Shown: positions 1-9,606, counted from the first letter of the stretch. The stretch is DNA of 64,000 nt from Pseudomonadota bacterium (GCA_028382005.1 JAOESH010000002.1:1-64000), one strand, 5' to 3'. The notes: generated from the sequence alone by a model not told the origin. A program made the numbers and translations.

Positions 1-271
1 AAGTTGTTGATAATATGTTAATATATCTGTAAATATTGTAAATCTTTAAACTTGTTTTTTAAATGAACAATATTATTAATAAGTTAAAAACATATGGATA
101 AAAATTATTTATACAATTATAAATTGTGAATACTTTACTTTTTAGTTATAAAATCAACAATTATTAAACTAATAACTTGTTGATAAGAAGATAATAATAT
201 TTTTATCCACAATAATTTTGTTACCTACTACTACAATTAAAAATAATTAATAAATTAAAAAGTTTAAGAAT
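1..271. other. oriC: Putative chromosomal replication origin region (oriC) next to hemE
   Basis: This is a 271-base, very AT-rich stretch with no credible gene. It contains one perfect DnaA box (TTATCCACA, 203-211). Two reverse-strand TTATCAACA boxes lie at 5-13 and 178-186, each one base from the consensus. Weaker reverse-strand matches are TTATCCATA at 93-101 and GTATTCACA at 125-133. In Caulobacter and Rickettsia the origin lies beside hemE, which is the next gene here, and parS/parAB follow within 8 kb. The genes to the right run mostly rightward at first, as expected for a leading strand leaving this point. The region may continue to the left of the window. The origin call is inference from boxes plus context. 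Confidence 0.68.
203..211 (+). promoter_or_regulatory. Perfect DnaA box (TTATCCACA)
   Basis: This is an exact match to the high-affinity DnaA-binding nonamer, about 60 bases before the hemE start. It sits in a cluster with reverse-strand variants at 5-13, 178-186, 93-101 and 125-133. A single box could occur by chance in 64 kb of this composition; the cluster beside hemE is what makes it meaningful. Confidence 0.65.
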
Positions 272-1306
272 GTGCATAGTAATATAATAAATGACCTTTT
301 CAAAGGTAAAGATTATCCAAATATACCTATTTGGTTTTTAAGACAAGCTGGCAGACATATTCCTGAGTATTATTCAATAAGATCTAGAGCTAAAAATTTT
401 ATTGATTTTTGCCTAAATACAGAGCTTATTGTTGAGAGTACAAAGTTACCCTTAAAATATTACAACATTGATGCAGCTATAGTTTTTTCTGATATTTTAA
501 TGATACCTTGGGCAATGAATAGAAATGTTAAATTTACAAAATATATTGGTCCATCAATGGATCCCATGATTCCGAATGAAACAAAAATAATTAAAAACAT
601 AAATATTTTTCAATCATTAAAACCTTTAGAAAATGCGATTAAAATTTTAAGAAAAGACCTTTCACCTTCTGTATGTTTGATAGGGTTTTCAGGAGCGCCA
701 TGGACTTTAGCATGTTATATGATAGAAGGAAAAAGTAGTAAAGATTTTGTTAATACAAGAATAGCACTTTGGAATCACAATAAATGGTTCCAAGAATTAA
801 TCCAAACATTAATAATTTATATTGCAGACAAATTAGAAATGCAAGCAAATGCTGGAGCAAATGTGTTAATGATATTTGACTCTTGGTCGCATATGATACC
901 AAATAATTTTTACAAACAGCTTGCTATTGACCCTATTAAAGAAATTATTAGTTTGTTAAGATCCAGAAAAATTAACATTCCTATTATTGGTTTTCCTTTT
1001 AAATCGGGTAGTTCCTTAATTAAATATTCATATGAGAGCAATGTTGATTGTATTGCATTAGATTGGACTGTAGACTTGAATTGGGCAGTAAAAAATATTA
1101 ATTCATCTATTGTGATGCAAGGCAATTTAGATCCAGCTTCACTTATCCCTAATAATAGCAATCTTCTTTTGAGTGAAGTCAAATCAATACTGGAAATAAC
1201 AAAAAAAAGGAAGTTTATCTTTAATGTTGGTCATGGTCTTACTCCTGAATGTAAAATTGAAAATGTTAAACATGTTATTAATATTGTTAAGGAATTTAAG
1301 AGTTAG
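272..1306 (+). CDS. hemE: Uroporphyrinogen decarboxylase
   Basis: HemE is a cytosolic enzyme that removes four carboxyl groups from uroporphyrinogen III to give coproporphyrinogen III in haem synthesis. The 344-residue length is normal for the family. The N-terminal substrate-binding signature is clear (IWFLRQAGRHIPEYY, about residues 20-34), followed by the FSD region with its conserved Asp, the GAPWTLACYMIEG segment and the C-terminal NVGHGL motif. The start is GTG; no earlier in-frame start fits and the ribosome-binding site is weak. It lies directly beside the putative origin and 8 bases ahead of hemJ, so the two haem genes are probably cotranscribed. Confidence 0.95.
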   Translation: MHSNIINDLFKGKDYPNIPIWFLRQAGRHIPEYYSIRSRAKNFIDFCLNTELIVESTKLPLKYYNIDAAIVFSDILMIPWAMNRNVKFTKYIGPSMDPMIPNETKIIKNINIFQSLKPLENAIKILRKDLSPSVCLIGFSGAPWTLACYMIEGKSSKDFVNTRIALWNHNKWFQELIQTLIIYIADKLEMQANAGANVLMIFDSWSHMIPNNFYKQLAIDPIKEIISLLRSRKINIPIIGFPFKSGSSLIKYSYESNVDCIALDWTVDLNWAVKNINSSIVMQGNLDPASLIPNNSNLLLSEVKSILEITKKRKFIFNVGHGLTPECKIENVKHVINIVKEFKS

Positions 1307-1314
1307 GTTAAATT

Positions 1315-1767
1315 TTGTATTATGATGTAATCAAATCATTACACTTAGTTTCTGTAATTTCATGGATGGTTGGGTTATTGTATCTGCCACGTTTATTTGT
1401 GTATCATTATGACACGGTATATAAGAGTAAAATAGATGAAACATTTCTTTTAATGGAAGCACGCCTTTTAAAAATCATTATGAAACCAGCCATGGTTTTG
1501 ACATATCTATTTGGATTCGTGTTAGTTCATGAAAATAATGATCTAATAAGAGAAACTTATTTTTTGTTGAAATTATTATTAGTTCTTTTACTTACCCTTT
1601 TTCATATATATCTATCTATTCTTTACAAAGACTTTAAAAAAGGTTATAGATTTAAATCTTCTAATTTTTATAGAAAAATAAACGAAGTACCCACTTTTTT
1701 AATGATTTTGATTATTTTCCTTATTATAATTAAACCAGACTTCCCATCATTCATCCCCCCCCTTTAA
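1315..1767 (+). CDS. hemJ: Protoporphyrinogen IX oxidase, HemJ type (membrane protein)
   Basis: HemJ oxidises protoporphyrinogen IX to protoporphyrin IX in the inner membrane and replaces HemG/HemY in most alphaproteobacteria. The 150-residue protein has about four hydrophobic helices. The family signature at the N-terminus includes the conserved His in [19 protein letters not shown]; a later region carries [11 protein letters not shown]. The start is TTG, eight bases after hemE. The C-terminus is encoded partly by a run of eight C residues (1755-1762), unusual in this AT-rich sequence, so the last few residues (FIPPL) could be affected by a homopolymer error. Function fits hemE immediately upstream. 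Confidence 0.88.
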   Translation: MYYDVIKSLHLVSVISWMVGLLYLPRLFVYHYDTVYKSKIDETFLLMEARLLKIIMKPAMVLTYLFGFVLVHENNDLIRETYFLLKLLLVLLLTLFHIYLSILYKDFKKGYRFKSSNFYRKINEVPTFLMILIIFLIIIKPDFPSFIPPL

Positions 1768-1777
1768 AGAGAAAAAA

Positions 1778-3037
1778 ATGCACCTTAAAGAATTAAAAGC
1801 AAAAAACCCAGCTGATCTATTAGTTTATGCTGAAAGTTTAGATATTGAAAACGCTAGCACACTTCGTAAACAAGATATGATGTTTGCTTGCTTAAAAAAA
1901 TTAGCTGATAACGATATAGGTATATATGGTGACGGTGTGCTTGAAGTCTTGTCAGATGGGTTTGGTTTTTTACGATCACCAGAGTCTAATTATTTAGCAG
2001 GACCTGATGATATATACATTTCTCCTAGTCAAGTAAGAAAATTTAGTTTGAGAACAGGTGACACGGTTGAAGGAAAAATAAGGGCTCCAAAAGATGGAGA
2101 AAGATATTTTGCCCTATTAAAAGTTGAAACTATAAATTTTGAAGATCCAGAATCAGTTAGACATAGGATAAATTTTGATAATTTAACGCCGCTGTATCCA
2201 GAATCAAAAATAAATTTCGAAACAGAATTTGATCCTGACAACAAAGACATAACAACTAGAGTCGTAGAAATGGTTGCACCTATGGGAAAGGGTCAACGTG
2301 GTTTAATTGTAGCTCCACCAAGAACTGGCAAAACTATGATGCTTCAATCCATAGCCCAATCTATTTCCAAGAACCATCCAGAGATATATTTAATTGTCTT
2401 GTTAATTGATGAAAGACCAGAAGAAGTTACAGATATGCAAAGATCTGTTGATGGGGAAGTAATTAGCTCTACTTTTGATGAACCAGCATCTCGACATGTT
2501 CAAGTTACAGATATGGTTATAGAAAAAGCTAAGCGTTTGGTTGAACACAAACGAGATGTAGTTATTCTTTTAGATTCTATTACAAGATTAGCAAGAGCGT
2601 ACAATACAGTTATCCCTTCAAGCGGAAAAGTTTTAACTGGAGGCGTTGATGCAAATGCTTTGCAAAGACCAAAAAGATTTTTTGGAGCTGCTAGAAATAT
2701 AGAAGATGGTGGATCACTTACTATTATAGCCACTGCTTTAGTTGAAACAGGATCACGAATGGACGAAGTGATTTTTGAAGAGTTTAAAGGTACTGGTAAC
2801 AGTGAAGTTATACTTGATAGGAAACTATCTGATAAAAGAACATTTCCTGCTATAGACGTAACTAAATCAGGAACTAGAAAAGAAGAACTATTAGTAGAGA
2901 AAGATACTTTGTCTAGGATGTGGGTTTTAAGAAGAATTCTAATGCAAATGGGTCCTGTAGATGCTATGGACTTTCTTGCAGACAAACTAAAACAGAGCAA
3001 ATCCAACGAAGATTTTTTTAGAGCCATGAACAAATAA
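1778..3037 (+). CDS. rho: Transcription termination factor Rho
   Basis: Rho is a hexameric RNA-dependent ATPase/helicase that ends transcription. The 419 residues match the usual length of about 420. The N-terminal RNA-binding cold-shock-like domain contains [12 protein letters not shown] (about 62-75). The Walker A motif is [10 protein letters not shown] (about 178-187), and the R-loop/Q-loop region [22 protein letters not shown] lies in the second half. The start ATG follows an AAAGAG ribosome-binding site. Placement between hemJ and mnmE is a classic alphaproteobacterial order. The downstream gap holds a parS site rather than an obvious terminator. Confidence 0.98.
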   Translation: MHLKELKAKNPADLLVYAESLDIENASTLRKQDMMFACLKKLADNDIGIYGDGVLEVLSDGFGFLRSPESNYLAGPDDIYISPSQVRKFSLRTGDTVEGKIRAPKDGERYFALLKVETINFEDPESVRHRINFDNLTPLYPESKINFETEFDPDNKDITTRVVEMVAPMGKGQRGLIVAPPRTGKTMMLQSIAQSISKNHPEIYLIVLLIDERPEEVTDMQRSVDGEVISSTFDEPASRHVQVTDMVIEKAKRLVEHKRDVVILLDSITRLARAYNTVIPSSGKVLTGGVDANALQRPKRFFGAARNIEDGGSLTIIATALVETGSRMDEVIFEEFKGTGNSEVILDRKLSDKRTFPAIDVTKSGTRKEELLVEKDTLSRMWVLRRILMQMGPVDAMDFLADKLKQSKSNEDFFRAMNK

Positions 3038-3041
3038 TCTG

Positions 3042-3063
3042 AATTGTTTCACGTGAAACAATT
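3042..3063. promoter_or_regulatory. parS: parS centromere site (ParB-binding palindrome)
   Basis: The exact 16-bp parS consensus TGTTTCACGTGAAACA lies at 3045-3060. The palindrome stays perfect for three further bases on each side, giving 22 bp (3042-3063). It is intergenic between rho and mnmE, 4.6 kb before parB. ParB binds this sequence, loads CTP-dependently and spreads; ParA then moves the complex. A chance match of this quality is very unlikely. Confidence 0.93.
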
Positions 3064-3085
3064 TTAACTATTAAAGTAAAATATT

Positions 3086-4384
3086 TTGAACACTATATAT
3101 TCATCTGCTTCTAATAATCAAAAAAGTGCTTTAAAAATTATAAGAATTTCAGGCAATCATTCAAACATTGTCCCATCAATCTTTTCCTTTAAGGCTACAA
3201 AACCAAGATATGCCTCTTTAAGAAAATTATACGACCATAAAAATAAAATTATAGACAATGCCCTTGTAATTTTTTTTCCTGGCCCCTTAACTGCGACGGG
3301 CGAAGATATAATTGAACTCCATCTTCACGGCAGTATTGTGATAGAAAAGAAAATTTTTCAAATGCTGAGGAAACATAAACATTTTCGATTGGCTGAACCG
3401 GGTGAGTATACAAAAAGAGCTTTTTTAAACGGAATTTTAGATTTAACTCAAGCTGAAGGTCTGAATGACTTAATAAATGCAGAAACAGAAAATCAATTTA
3501 AGCTTTCAATGTCTCAATTTGAAGGTTTATTATCAGAGAAAATTAATTTTTGGAGAAATGATATTGTTTTTTTATTATCCAAATTAGAAGCGTTAATAGA
3601 TTTTTCAGATGAAGAACTTCCCTTAGATTTAACAAAAATATTCGTTGAAAAAGTTATAGCCTTACTTAGAGATATGAAAATTTCTATTAAATCCAGCTCT
3701 TACGGGGAAAGATTAAGAAATGGTTTTATAATCACATTAATCGGGAGACCAAATGTAGGAAAAAGCTCTTTAGTTAATTTTTTATCACATAGGAAAGTAG
3801 CTATAGTAACCCAAGAACCGGGCACAACAAGAGATGTTTTAGAAGTTTTGTTGGATTTTGAAGGATACCCTATCATACTCAATGATACGGCAGGTATTAG
3901 GTCAACAGAATCAGAAATAGAAAATATAGGTATCAAAAGGGCGCTTGAGAAAGCAAGAAAATCGGACTTAATTTTAATTTTGTCAGACGATGATAATTTT
4001 ACTTTTGGAGAGCTAAAAGTTGCCTCAAATAATTTCTTAATTCATACAAAATCTGATTTAGGTGCATCGTCAAGAACAGATGTTCATGAAGTTTCAGTTA
4101 AAGAAAACAAAGGAATAGATCAGTTAATAAAAAATATTGTACAACATTTACGATCTTTAAATCCTAAGGAAAATGCCTTACTTACTAGAGAAAGACATAT
4201 TCAAGCTGTAAAAAAAGCATCTGAGGCCCTTAGAAGAGTTTCTCTTACTAATTTAAATACTAAACCGGAATTAGCTGCAGAAGATTTAAGAATTGCCGCT
4301 ACTGCAATTGGATCTATAACTAATAGTATTGACGTTGAAGAAATTTTAGACGATATATTTAATAGTTTTTGTATCGGTAAATAA
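3086..4384 (+). CDS. mnmE: tRNA-modification GTPase MnmE (TrmE)
   Basis: MnmE works with MnmG to install the carboxymethylaminomethyl group at U34 of certain tRNAs, using methylene-THF and GTP. The 432 residues show the N-terminal folate-binding domain (LHLHGS), a helical domain, an inserted G domain with GRPNVGKSSL (about residue 220) and DTAG, and the diagnostic C-terminal FCIGK motif. The start is TTG. The next gene, mnmG, begins three bases after the stop, so the two partner subunits are coexpressed. The parS site lies just upstream. Confidence 0.97.
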   Translation: MNTIYSSASNNQKSALKIIRISGNHSNIVPSIFSFKATKPRYASLRKLYDHKNKIIDNALVIFFPGPLTATGEDIIELHLHGSIVIEKKIFQMLRKHKHFRLAEPGEYTKRAFLNGILDLTQAEGLNDLINAETENQFKLSMSQFEGLLSEKINFWRNDIVFLLSKLEALIDFSDEELPLDLTKIFVEKVIALLRDMKISIKSSSYGERLRNGFIITLIGRPNVGKSSLVNFLSHRKVAIVTQEPGTTRDVLEVLLDFEGYPIILNDTAGIRSTESEIENIGIKRALEKARKSDLILILSDDDNFTFGELKVASNNFLIHTKSDLGASSRTDVHEVSVKENKGIDQLIKNIVQHLRSLNPKENALLTRERHIQAVKKASEALRRVSLTNLNTKPELAAEDLRIAATAIGSITNSIDVEEILDDIFNSFCIGK

Positions 4385-4387
4385 TGA

Positions 4388-6274
4388 ATGCTAGATAAAA
4401 TAAAGAATTTTGATGTAATTGTTATAGGAGGAGGTCACGCTGGCGTTGAAGCCGCTGCCGCCGCCTCTAGAATGGGTGTAAAAACTGTTTTAGTTACAAT
4501 GAATATTGAAACAATTGGTGAAATGTCGTGTAACCCCGCTATAGGTGGCTTAGGTAAAGGTCATTTAGTAAGAGAAATAGACGCCTTAGACGGATTAATG
4601 GCAAGAGCAATTGATAGTTCAGGAATTCAATTTCGCATGCTTAATCGATCAAGAGGCCCTGCTGTTCATGGTCCAAGATCGCAAGCAGATAGGAAACTTT
4701 ATAAAAAAGCTATAAATATATTGTTAAATGAACAAGAAAATTTAACAATAATTGAAGCTACAATTAAGGATTTAAAAATAAGTGAAAACGAAATTAAAGG
4801 TATTGTTTTAGAAAACAATGAAGTTTATTCATCTAAGTCAGTTGTTTTAACTACCGGCACTTTTTTAGGAGGCATAATTCATATAGGAGATGAGAAAATA
4901 TCGGCCGGTAGAATTGGTGATAAATCTTCAGTAATATTATCTAAAAAGATACGACAATTAGGTTTGCCTATCGGTAGGTTGAAAACAGGAACACCTCCAA
5001 GACTGAAAAAAAACAGCATTAATTGGAAAAAAATTGAGATGCAATCAGCAGATGCAACGCCAATCCCATTTTCTTATATGAATAGTAAAATAAACATAGA
5101 ACAAATTAAATGTGGTATTACCAGAACTAATTTAAACACACATAAAATAATATCAGACAATATTAATTTATCTCCTGTATACTCAGGCTCAATTCATGGT
5201 TCAGGTCCTAGATATTGCCCAAGTATAGAAGATAAAGTAAACAGATTTAATGACAAAGATTCTCACCAAATTTTTCTTGAGCCTGAAGGCTTAGAAAGTC
5301 CTTTAGTTTATCCTAACGGTATTTCTACAAGTTTACCAAAAAAAGTTCAGGACAATTTTATTAAAACTATAGTTGGTTTGGAAAATGTTATAATTGATCA
5401 ATATGGATACGCCATAGAATACGATTATATGGACCCACGAGCTCTAAATAGCTCTCTCGAAGTTAAAAAAATAAAAGGTTTGTTTTTTGCAGGACAAATC
5501 AATGGTACTACCGGATATGAGGAAGCAGCAGCTCAAGGTATAATTGCTGGAATTAACGCATCTATTAGATTAAACGAAAATCCAAAATGGTTTGTATTAG
5601 ATAGATCTGAAGCCTATATTGGCGTTATGATTGATGATTTAATAATAAGAGGAGCTCCTGAACCATATCGAATGTTTACTTCAAGAGCCGAATACAGATT
5701 ATTGTTGAGATCTGATAACGCAGATCAACGTTTAACTGAAAAAGGTATTTCCTTTGGTGTTGTTGGAAATAAAAGAAAAATTCTTTGGAATAATAAAAAT
5801 ATAGAGCTAAATCAAGCAAATGAATTAATGGACAATTTAAAAGCCAAACCAAGTGAATTAAAGAAATACAATTTACCTTATACTAGAACTGGAAAAGCCA
5901 GAAAACCAAAGGAAATTTTGTCATCTGGCGAATATTTAATTAAAGACTTGTTTGGAATATGGCCTGATTTAAAAAAGATTTCTGATCAGCTGCACCCTCA
6001 ATTGGAAACAGACTGTAGATACAACGTTTACTTAAAAAGGCAACAAGAAGATATTAATGCATATCAGAAGGAAAATAATATCAACATACCTTTGAATTTT
6101 GATTTCAATAAAGTGAAAGGCTTATCGAATGAAATAAAGGATATTTTAAAAAATATAAAACCTAATACAATTGCACAAGCAACTAAGCTTCCAGGCTTCA
6201 CGCCTACGGCTACTTTGTTATTATTAAGATATTTAAAAAAACAGCAAAAAGAAAAAGTTTTCAGTGAACATTAA
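4388..6274 (+). CDS. mnmG: tRNA uridine-5-carboxymethylaminomethyl modification enzyme MnmG (GidA)
   Basis: MnmG is the FAD-dependent partner of MnmE in wobble-uridine modification. The 628 residues begin with the dinucleotide-binding motif VIGGGHAGVEAAAA, followed by EMSCNPAIGGLGKGH with its conserved Cys, and later the family block GLFFAGQINGTTGYEEAAAQG. Length and C-terminal helical region are normal. The 3' end overlaps the GTG start of rsmG by 11 bases, a translational-coupling arrangement common for gidA-gidB. Confidence 0.98.
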   Translation: MLDKIKNFDVIVIGGGHAGVEAAAAASRMGVKTVLVTMNIETIGEMSCNPAIGGLGKGHLVREIDALDGLMARAIDSSGIQFRMLNRSRGPAVHGPRSQADRKLYKKAINILLNEQENLTIIEATIKDLKISENEIKGIVLENNEVYSSKSVVLTTGTFLGGIIHIGDEKISAGRIGDKSSVILSKKIRQLGLPIGRLKTGTPPRLKKNSINWKKIEMQSADATPIPFSYMNSKINIEQIKCGITRTNLNTHKIISDNINLSPVYSGSIHGSGPRYCPSIEDKVNRFNDKDSHQIFLEPEGLESPLVYPNGISTSLPKKVQDNFIKTIVGLENVIIDQYGYAIEYDYMDPRALNSSLEVKKIKGLFFAGQINGTTGYEEAAAQGIIAGINASIRLNENPKWFVLDRSEAYIGVMIDDLIIRGAPEPYRMFTSRAEYRLLLRSDNADQRLTEKGISFGVVGNKRKILWNNKNIELNQANELMDNLKAKPSELKKYNLPYTRTGKARKPKEILSSGEYLIKDLFGIWPDLKKISDQLHPQLETDCRYNVYLKRQQEDINAYQKENNINIPLNFDFNKVKGLSNEIKDILKNIKPNTIAQATKLPGFTPTATLLLLRYLKKQQKEKVFSEH

Positions 6275-6914
6275 TTCTTACGAAAGTTTCTGTTCCCATC
6301 TATATGTTTCACGTGAAACATATGAAAAATTCGAAATATATCATAAAACCTTGTCTAAGTGGCAGAAATCCATAAATCTAATAAGTAACTCTACTATTGA
6401 TAATATATGGGTTAGGCACTTTCTTGATTCAGCTCAATTATATGACTTTACAGAAAAAATAAGTGGAAACATATTAGACTTAGGTTCAGGAGCTGGTTTT
6501 CCTGGATTGATATTAGCCATGATGGGTAATAAAAATATTAGTGTTGTAGAATCAGATCAAAAAAAATGTACTTTTATTCGTGAAGTAGCATTTCTGTCGA
6601 ATACTAATATTAAAATATATAATAGTCGGATTGAGGATTTAAGTTTTTTAAAACCTACTCTGATAACTGCAAGAGCTTTAGCGCCTCTAAATAAGTTAAT
6701 TAAATATGTAGAAAACCATATGGTAAAAAGCTCATCTAATTTAGAAAATTTTCCTAACATGCTGTTTTTAAAAGGAAAATCTTATAAAACTGAGTTGTTA
6801 GAGCTTGGTAAAAATAGAAATATAGATTATAAAATATATCAATCTATTACTGATGAATTTGGTAAAATAATATATATAAATAAAGTAAATGTGTTAAATA
6901 TTATAAATGACTAA
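6264..6914 (+). CDS. rsmG: 16S rRNA (guanine-527-N7)-methyltransferase RsmG (GidB)
   Basis: RsmG methylates G527 of 16S rRNA using S-adenosylmethionine. The SAM-binding motif I is ILDLGSGAGFPGL (about residues 72-84). The start is GTG, inside the end of mnmG. The N-terminal VSRET peptide (about residues 15-19) is encoded by an exact parS site, so this stretch of coding DNA also serves as a centromere. The stop overlaps the parA start by 8 bases. The 216-residue length is normal. Confidence 0.96.
   Translation: MNINSYESFCSHLYVSRETYEKFEIYHKTLSKWQKSINLISNSTIDNIWVRHFLDSAQLYDFTEKISGNILDLGSGAGFPGLILAMMGNKNISVVESDQKKCTFIREVAFLSNTNIKIYNSRIEDLSFLKPTLITARALAPLNKLIKYVENHMVKSSSNLENFPNMLFLKGKSYKTELLELGKNRNIDYKIYQSITDEFGKIIYINKVNVLNIIND
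6302..6323. promoter_or_regulatory. parS: parS centromere site inside rsmG
   Basis: A second exact 16-bp parS (TGTTTCACGTGAAACA, 6305-6320) is embedded in the rsmG reading frame and extends to a 22-bp perfect palindrome. Its flanking triplets differ from those of the first site, so the two are not a recent duplication. parS within gidB, encoding V-S-R-E-T, is known from other bacteria. It lies 0.6 kb ahead of parA. Confidence 0.93.
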
Positions 6915-7689
6915 AAAGTTGAATAAAATTATTGCGGTAGCAAATCAAAAAGGTGGCGTAGGCAAAACTACTTCGGTTGTTAATTTAGCTACGGCATTAG
7001 CTGCTTGTGATAGAAACACCTTAATTATTGATTCTGATCCTCAAGGGAACGCAAGTACAGGGTTTGGTATTAAGTATAGTGAAAGAGACGCAGATTTATA
7101 TTCAGTAATTTGCGGTAAAACAAATATAATTGATTCAATTAAGCCTACTATGATACCTAAACTTGACATTATTCCTACTTCTCCAAATTTATCAGCTCTT
7201 GAACAGGAATTAGTTAATGTTGATAATAGAGAATACATAATTCGTAATTTAATTGATCAAATTAAAGATAAATACGATTATATCTTTATCGACTGTCCAC
7301 CTTCACTTGGTCTAATAACTCTAAATGCTCTATGTGCAGTAGAAAGTTTAATTATACCACTTCAAACCGAATATTATGCATTAGAAGGTTTGACCCAATT
7401 GATAAACACGTTTGATTCAGTCAAAAAAAACTTTAATAACAATATTACTTTACAAGGTATTCTTTTAACTATGTATGACAAAAGAAATAAAATTTCTGAA
7501 ATGGTGTCTAATGATGTTAGACATCATTTTAACAATCAGGTTTTTAAAACTGTTATTCCAAGAAATGTAAGAGTTTCAGAAGCTCCAAGTTATGGGCAGC
7601 CTGTGTTAATGTATGACATATCATGTCCTGGTTCACAAGCGTATGCATCTTTGGCAGGAGAAATTATAAATCAAGAGAAAGACTTGTAA
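6907..7689 (+). CDS. parA: Chromosome-partitioning ATPase ParA (Soj)
   Basis: ParA is a DNA-binding ATPase that segregates ParB-parS complexes of the replication origin. The deviant Walker A motif KGGVGKTTSVVNLA lies at about residues 15-28. Switch regions include IDSDPQGNAS and IDCPPSLGLITLNAL. The 260-residue length is typical of the chromosomal type without an N-terminal HTH. It overlaps rsmG by 8 bases, and its stop codon overlaps the parB start, indicating an mnmE-mnmG-rsmG-parA-parB operon. Confidence 0.97.
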   Translation: MTKKLNKIIAVANQKGGVGKTTSVVNLATALAACDRNTLIIDSDPQGNASTGFGIKYSERDADLYSVICGKTNIIDSIKPTMIPKLDIIPTSPNLSALEQELVNVDNREYIIRNLIDQIKDKYDYIFIDCPPSLGLITLNALCAVESLIIPLQTEYYALEGLTQLINTFDSVKKNFNNNITLQGILLTMYDKRNKISEMVSNDVRHHFNNQVFKTVIPRNVRVSEAPSYGQPVLMYDISCPGSQAYASLAGEIINQEKDL

Positions 7690-8573
7690 TGAAAAAAAAT
7701 AAAAATTCTAAAAATATAGGATTAGGTAGCGGTCTTTCTAGTCTTTTGGGCGATGAGTTTAAAAAAAATTCTGTTTTTTCAGATAATAATAGTAACGATA
7801 CATTCAAAATGGTTCCTATTGAATTTATAGAACCAGGACCTTGGCAACCAAGAAAAATTTTTAATAAAGATGAAATAGATTCTTTAGCAAATTCTATAAA
7901 AAAACAGGGAGTTATACAGCCGATAATATTAAAATCTAAAGAAAATAAAAAAAATGAATTTTTTATTATAGCCGGTGAAAGAAGATGGAGAGCATCTCAA
8001 CAAGCAAAAATACATGAGATTCCTTCAATTATAAGAGATGATGTTGAGGATGAGAAAATAGCTGAATTATCTTTAGTTGAAAATATACAAAGATCTGAGC
8101 TAAATCCTATTGAAGAGGCTGAAGGTTATCAATCATTAATTAACAAATATAATTACAAACAAGAAGATGTTGCAAAAGCTGTTGGAAAATCACGTTCACA
8201 TATAGCTAATATAACTAGATTATTGTCATTATCAGACTTAGCAAAAGATTTGTTATTACAGAATAAGTTAACCATTGGACAAATAAGGCCATTAATAGGT
8301 CATAATGACTGTGATTATTTGTTAGACACAATAGTTAAAAACAATCTAACATCTAGACAAGTCGAAAAACTAGTGAAAAAGACAACTCTAACAGCATTAA
8401 AACCTCAAGTAACAAAAGAAGTAGACCTATTAGACTTAGAAAAAGAATTATTAGAAATTACTGGGTTAAATGTAAATATTGATTTCGACCAGGTTAAAAA
8501 AGCAGGAAGTATAAAACTTGAATGTAAAAACTTATCCGAATTTAACTTTATTATTAAGAAACTTAAATCCTAG
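7689..8573 (+). CDS. parB: Chromosome-partitioning protein ParB (Spo0J)
   Basis: ParB is a CTP-dependent DNA clamp that loads at parS. I place the start at ATG 7689, which overlaps the parA stop as TAATG; the ORF track's earlier start would run through parA. The protein is then 294 residues. It begins with the lysine-rich, ParA-stimulating tail and GLGSGLSSLLGD. The CTP-binding arginine patch GERRWRAS, the ENIQRSELNPIEEA block and a helix-turn-helix (YKQEDVAKAVGKSRSHIANI) follow. The C-terminal dimerisation domain is present. The 3' end overlaps the convergent holA by 11 bases. Confidence 0.96.
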   Translation: MKKNKNSKNIGLGSGLSSLLGDEFKKNSVFSDNNSNDTFKMVPIEFIEPGPWQPRKIFNKDEIDSLANSIKKQGVIQPIILKSKENKKNEFFIIAGERRWRASQQAKIHEIPSIIRDDVEDEKIAELSLVENIQRSELNPIEEAEGYQSLINKYNYKQEDVAKAVGKSRSHIANITRLLSLSDLAKDLLLQNKLTIGQIRPLIGHNDCDYLLDTIVKNNLTSRQVEKLVKKTTLTALKPQVTKEVDLLDLEKELLEITGLNVNIDFDQVKKAGSIKLECKNLSEFNFIIKKLKS

Positions 8574-9606
8574 CTGATTTCTTTGCCATTAATGCTGTTG
8601 ATAATATAAATTGGGATAATAATATTTTATTTGGATATATATTTAATTTACATTTTAACTCAATTTCAATTAACCTTTTTAAAATAAGGTTAACTTTTTT
8701 TAAAGACCACAATTGACATTGAAAAGTTAAAAGAGGTCTATCCTTAAAAAAAATTGGTGGTTTCATATTGTTAATAGTCTCTGAAATATTATAACCATTT
8801 TCAAATGCTAAGAGAATTTTTTCTATTACTTTAAAATATTTAATAAATAACCTAGTTATATTTATATCTGTACTAGAATTTTCATAAATTTTATCATAAG
8901 AAAATAACGCTTCTGAAATTTTACCACTTGAACAAAGTTGTATAATTTTATTTAAATTTATATTTTTATTGTCTGTTATAAGAGATATAATCATTTCTTC
9001 TGTTATATTTTCATTATCTATTAAAAAGATTTCTAATTTTTTTATTTCCATTAAGTTAACTGAACTGTCAGAGTTAAACTTTGAACTTAATGTAGATACA
9101 AAATCAGGGTGACATTTAAATTTATACTGATTAAATAATTTAGTAATTTGTATTTTTACTTCATTAGTATTTTCTTCATAACAGGGAATTAAAACGCCAT
9201 TGTCTAATTTTTCAATAAACCTAACTAACTCGTTTTTAGAACCTAAATTACTCGCTTTTATAAGTAATAAATAATCATCATTTTTTTCTTTTAGAGTTTT
9301 TAAAATTGTATCTTCTATAATTTTATTTAATGTTATATGTGTTAAGTCTAACAATACAGTTCTCTTATCTTTACTCATACCAAATGTAGAGATGTTATCA
9401 CTCAGTGTAGACGGGTTGTCTTTAAACGCGTTTCCATCAATCTTAGAGACATTGAACGGATCCTTTAAATTAATAGATAATATATTAATAATTTTTTTGT
9501 AAAGTAAATCAACTAAGCCGTAATTTGGACCGTACAACAAAAAAACATTACGTAAAAATTTATTATTTTCAAGCAAGGTTATGATATTTTCTGATTTTAC
9601 CTTCAA
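8563..9606 (-). CDS. holA: DNA polymerase III delta subunit
   Basis: HolA is the clamp-loader subunit that opens the beta ring. The 347 residues show the characteristic N-terminal FLLYGPNYGLVDLLYKKI (about residues 21-38), a degenerate P-loop-like region seen in delta subunits, and the alpha-helical C-terminal collar domain. Sequence conservation in this family is low, so length and context matter: lptE-holA downstream of leuS is a usual proteobacterial arrangement. The start is TTG, overlapping the lptE stop by four bases. Confidence 0.87.
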   Translation of the reverse strand: MKVKSENIITLLENNKFLRNVFLLYGPNYGLVDLLYKKIINILSINLKDPFNVSKIDGNAFKDNPSTLSDNISTFGMSKDKRTVLLDLTHITLNKIIEDTILKTLKEKNDDYLLLIKASNLGSKNELVRFIEKLDNGVLIPCYEENTNEVKIQITKLFNQYKFKCHPDFVSTLSSKFNSDSSVNLMEIKKLEIFLIDNENITEEMIISLITDNKNINLNKIIQLCSSGKISEALFSYDKIYENSSTDINITRLFIKYFKVIEKILLAFENGYNISETINNMKPPIFFKDRPLLTFQCQLWSLKKVNLILKRLIEIELKCKLNIYPNKILLSQFILSTALMAKKSARI

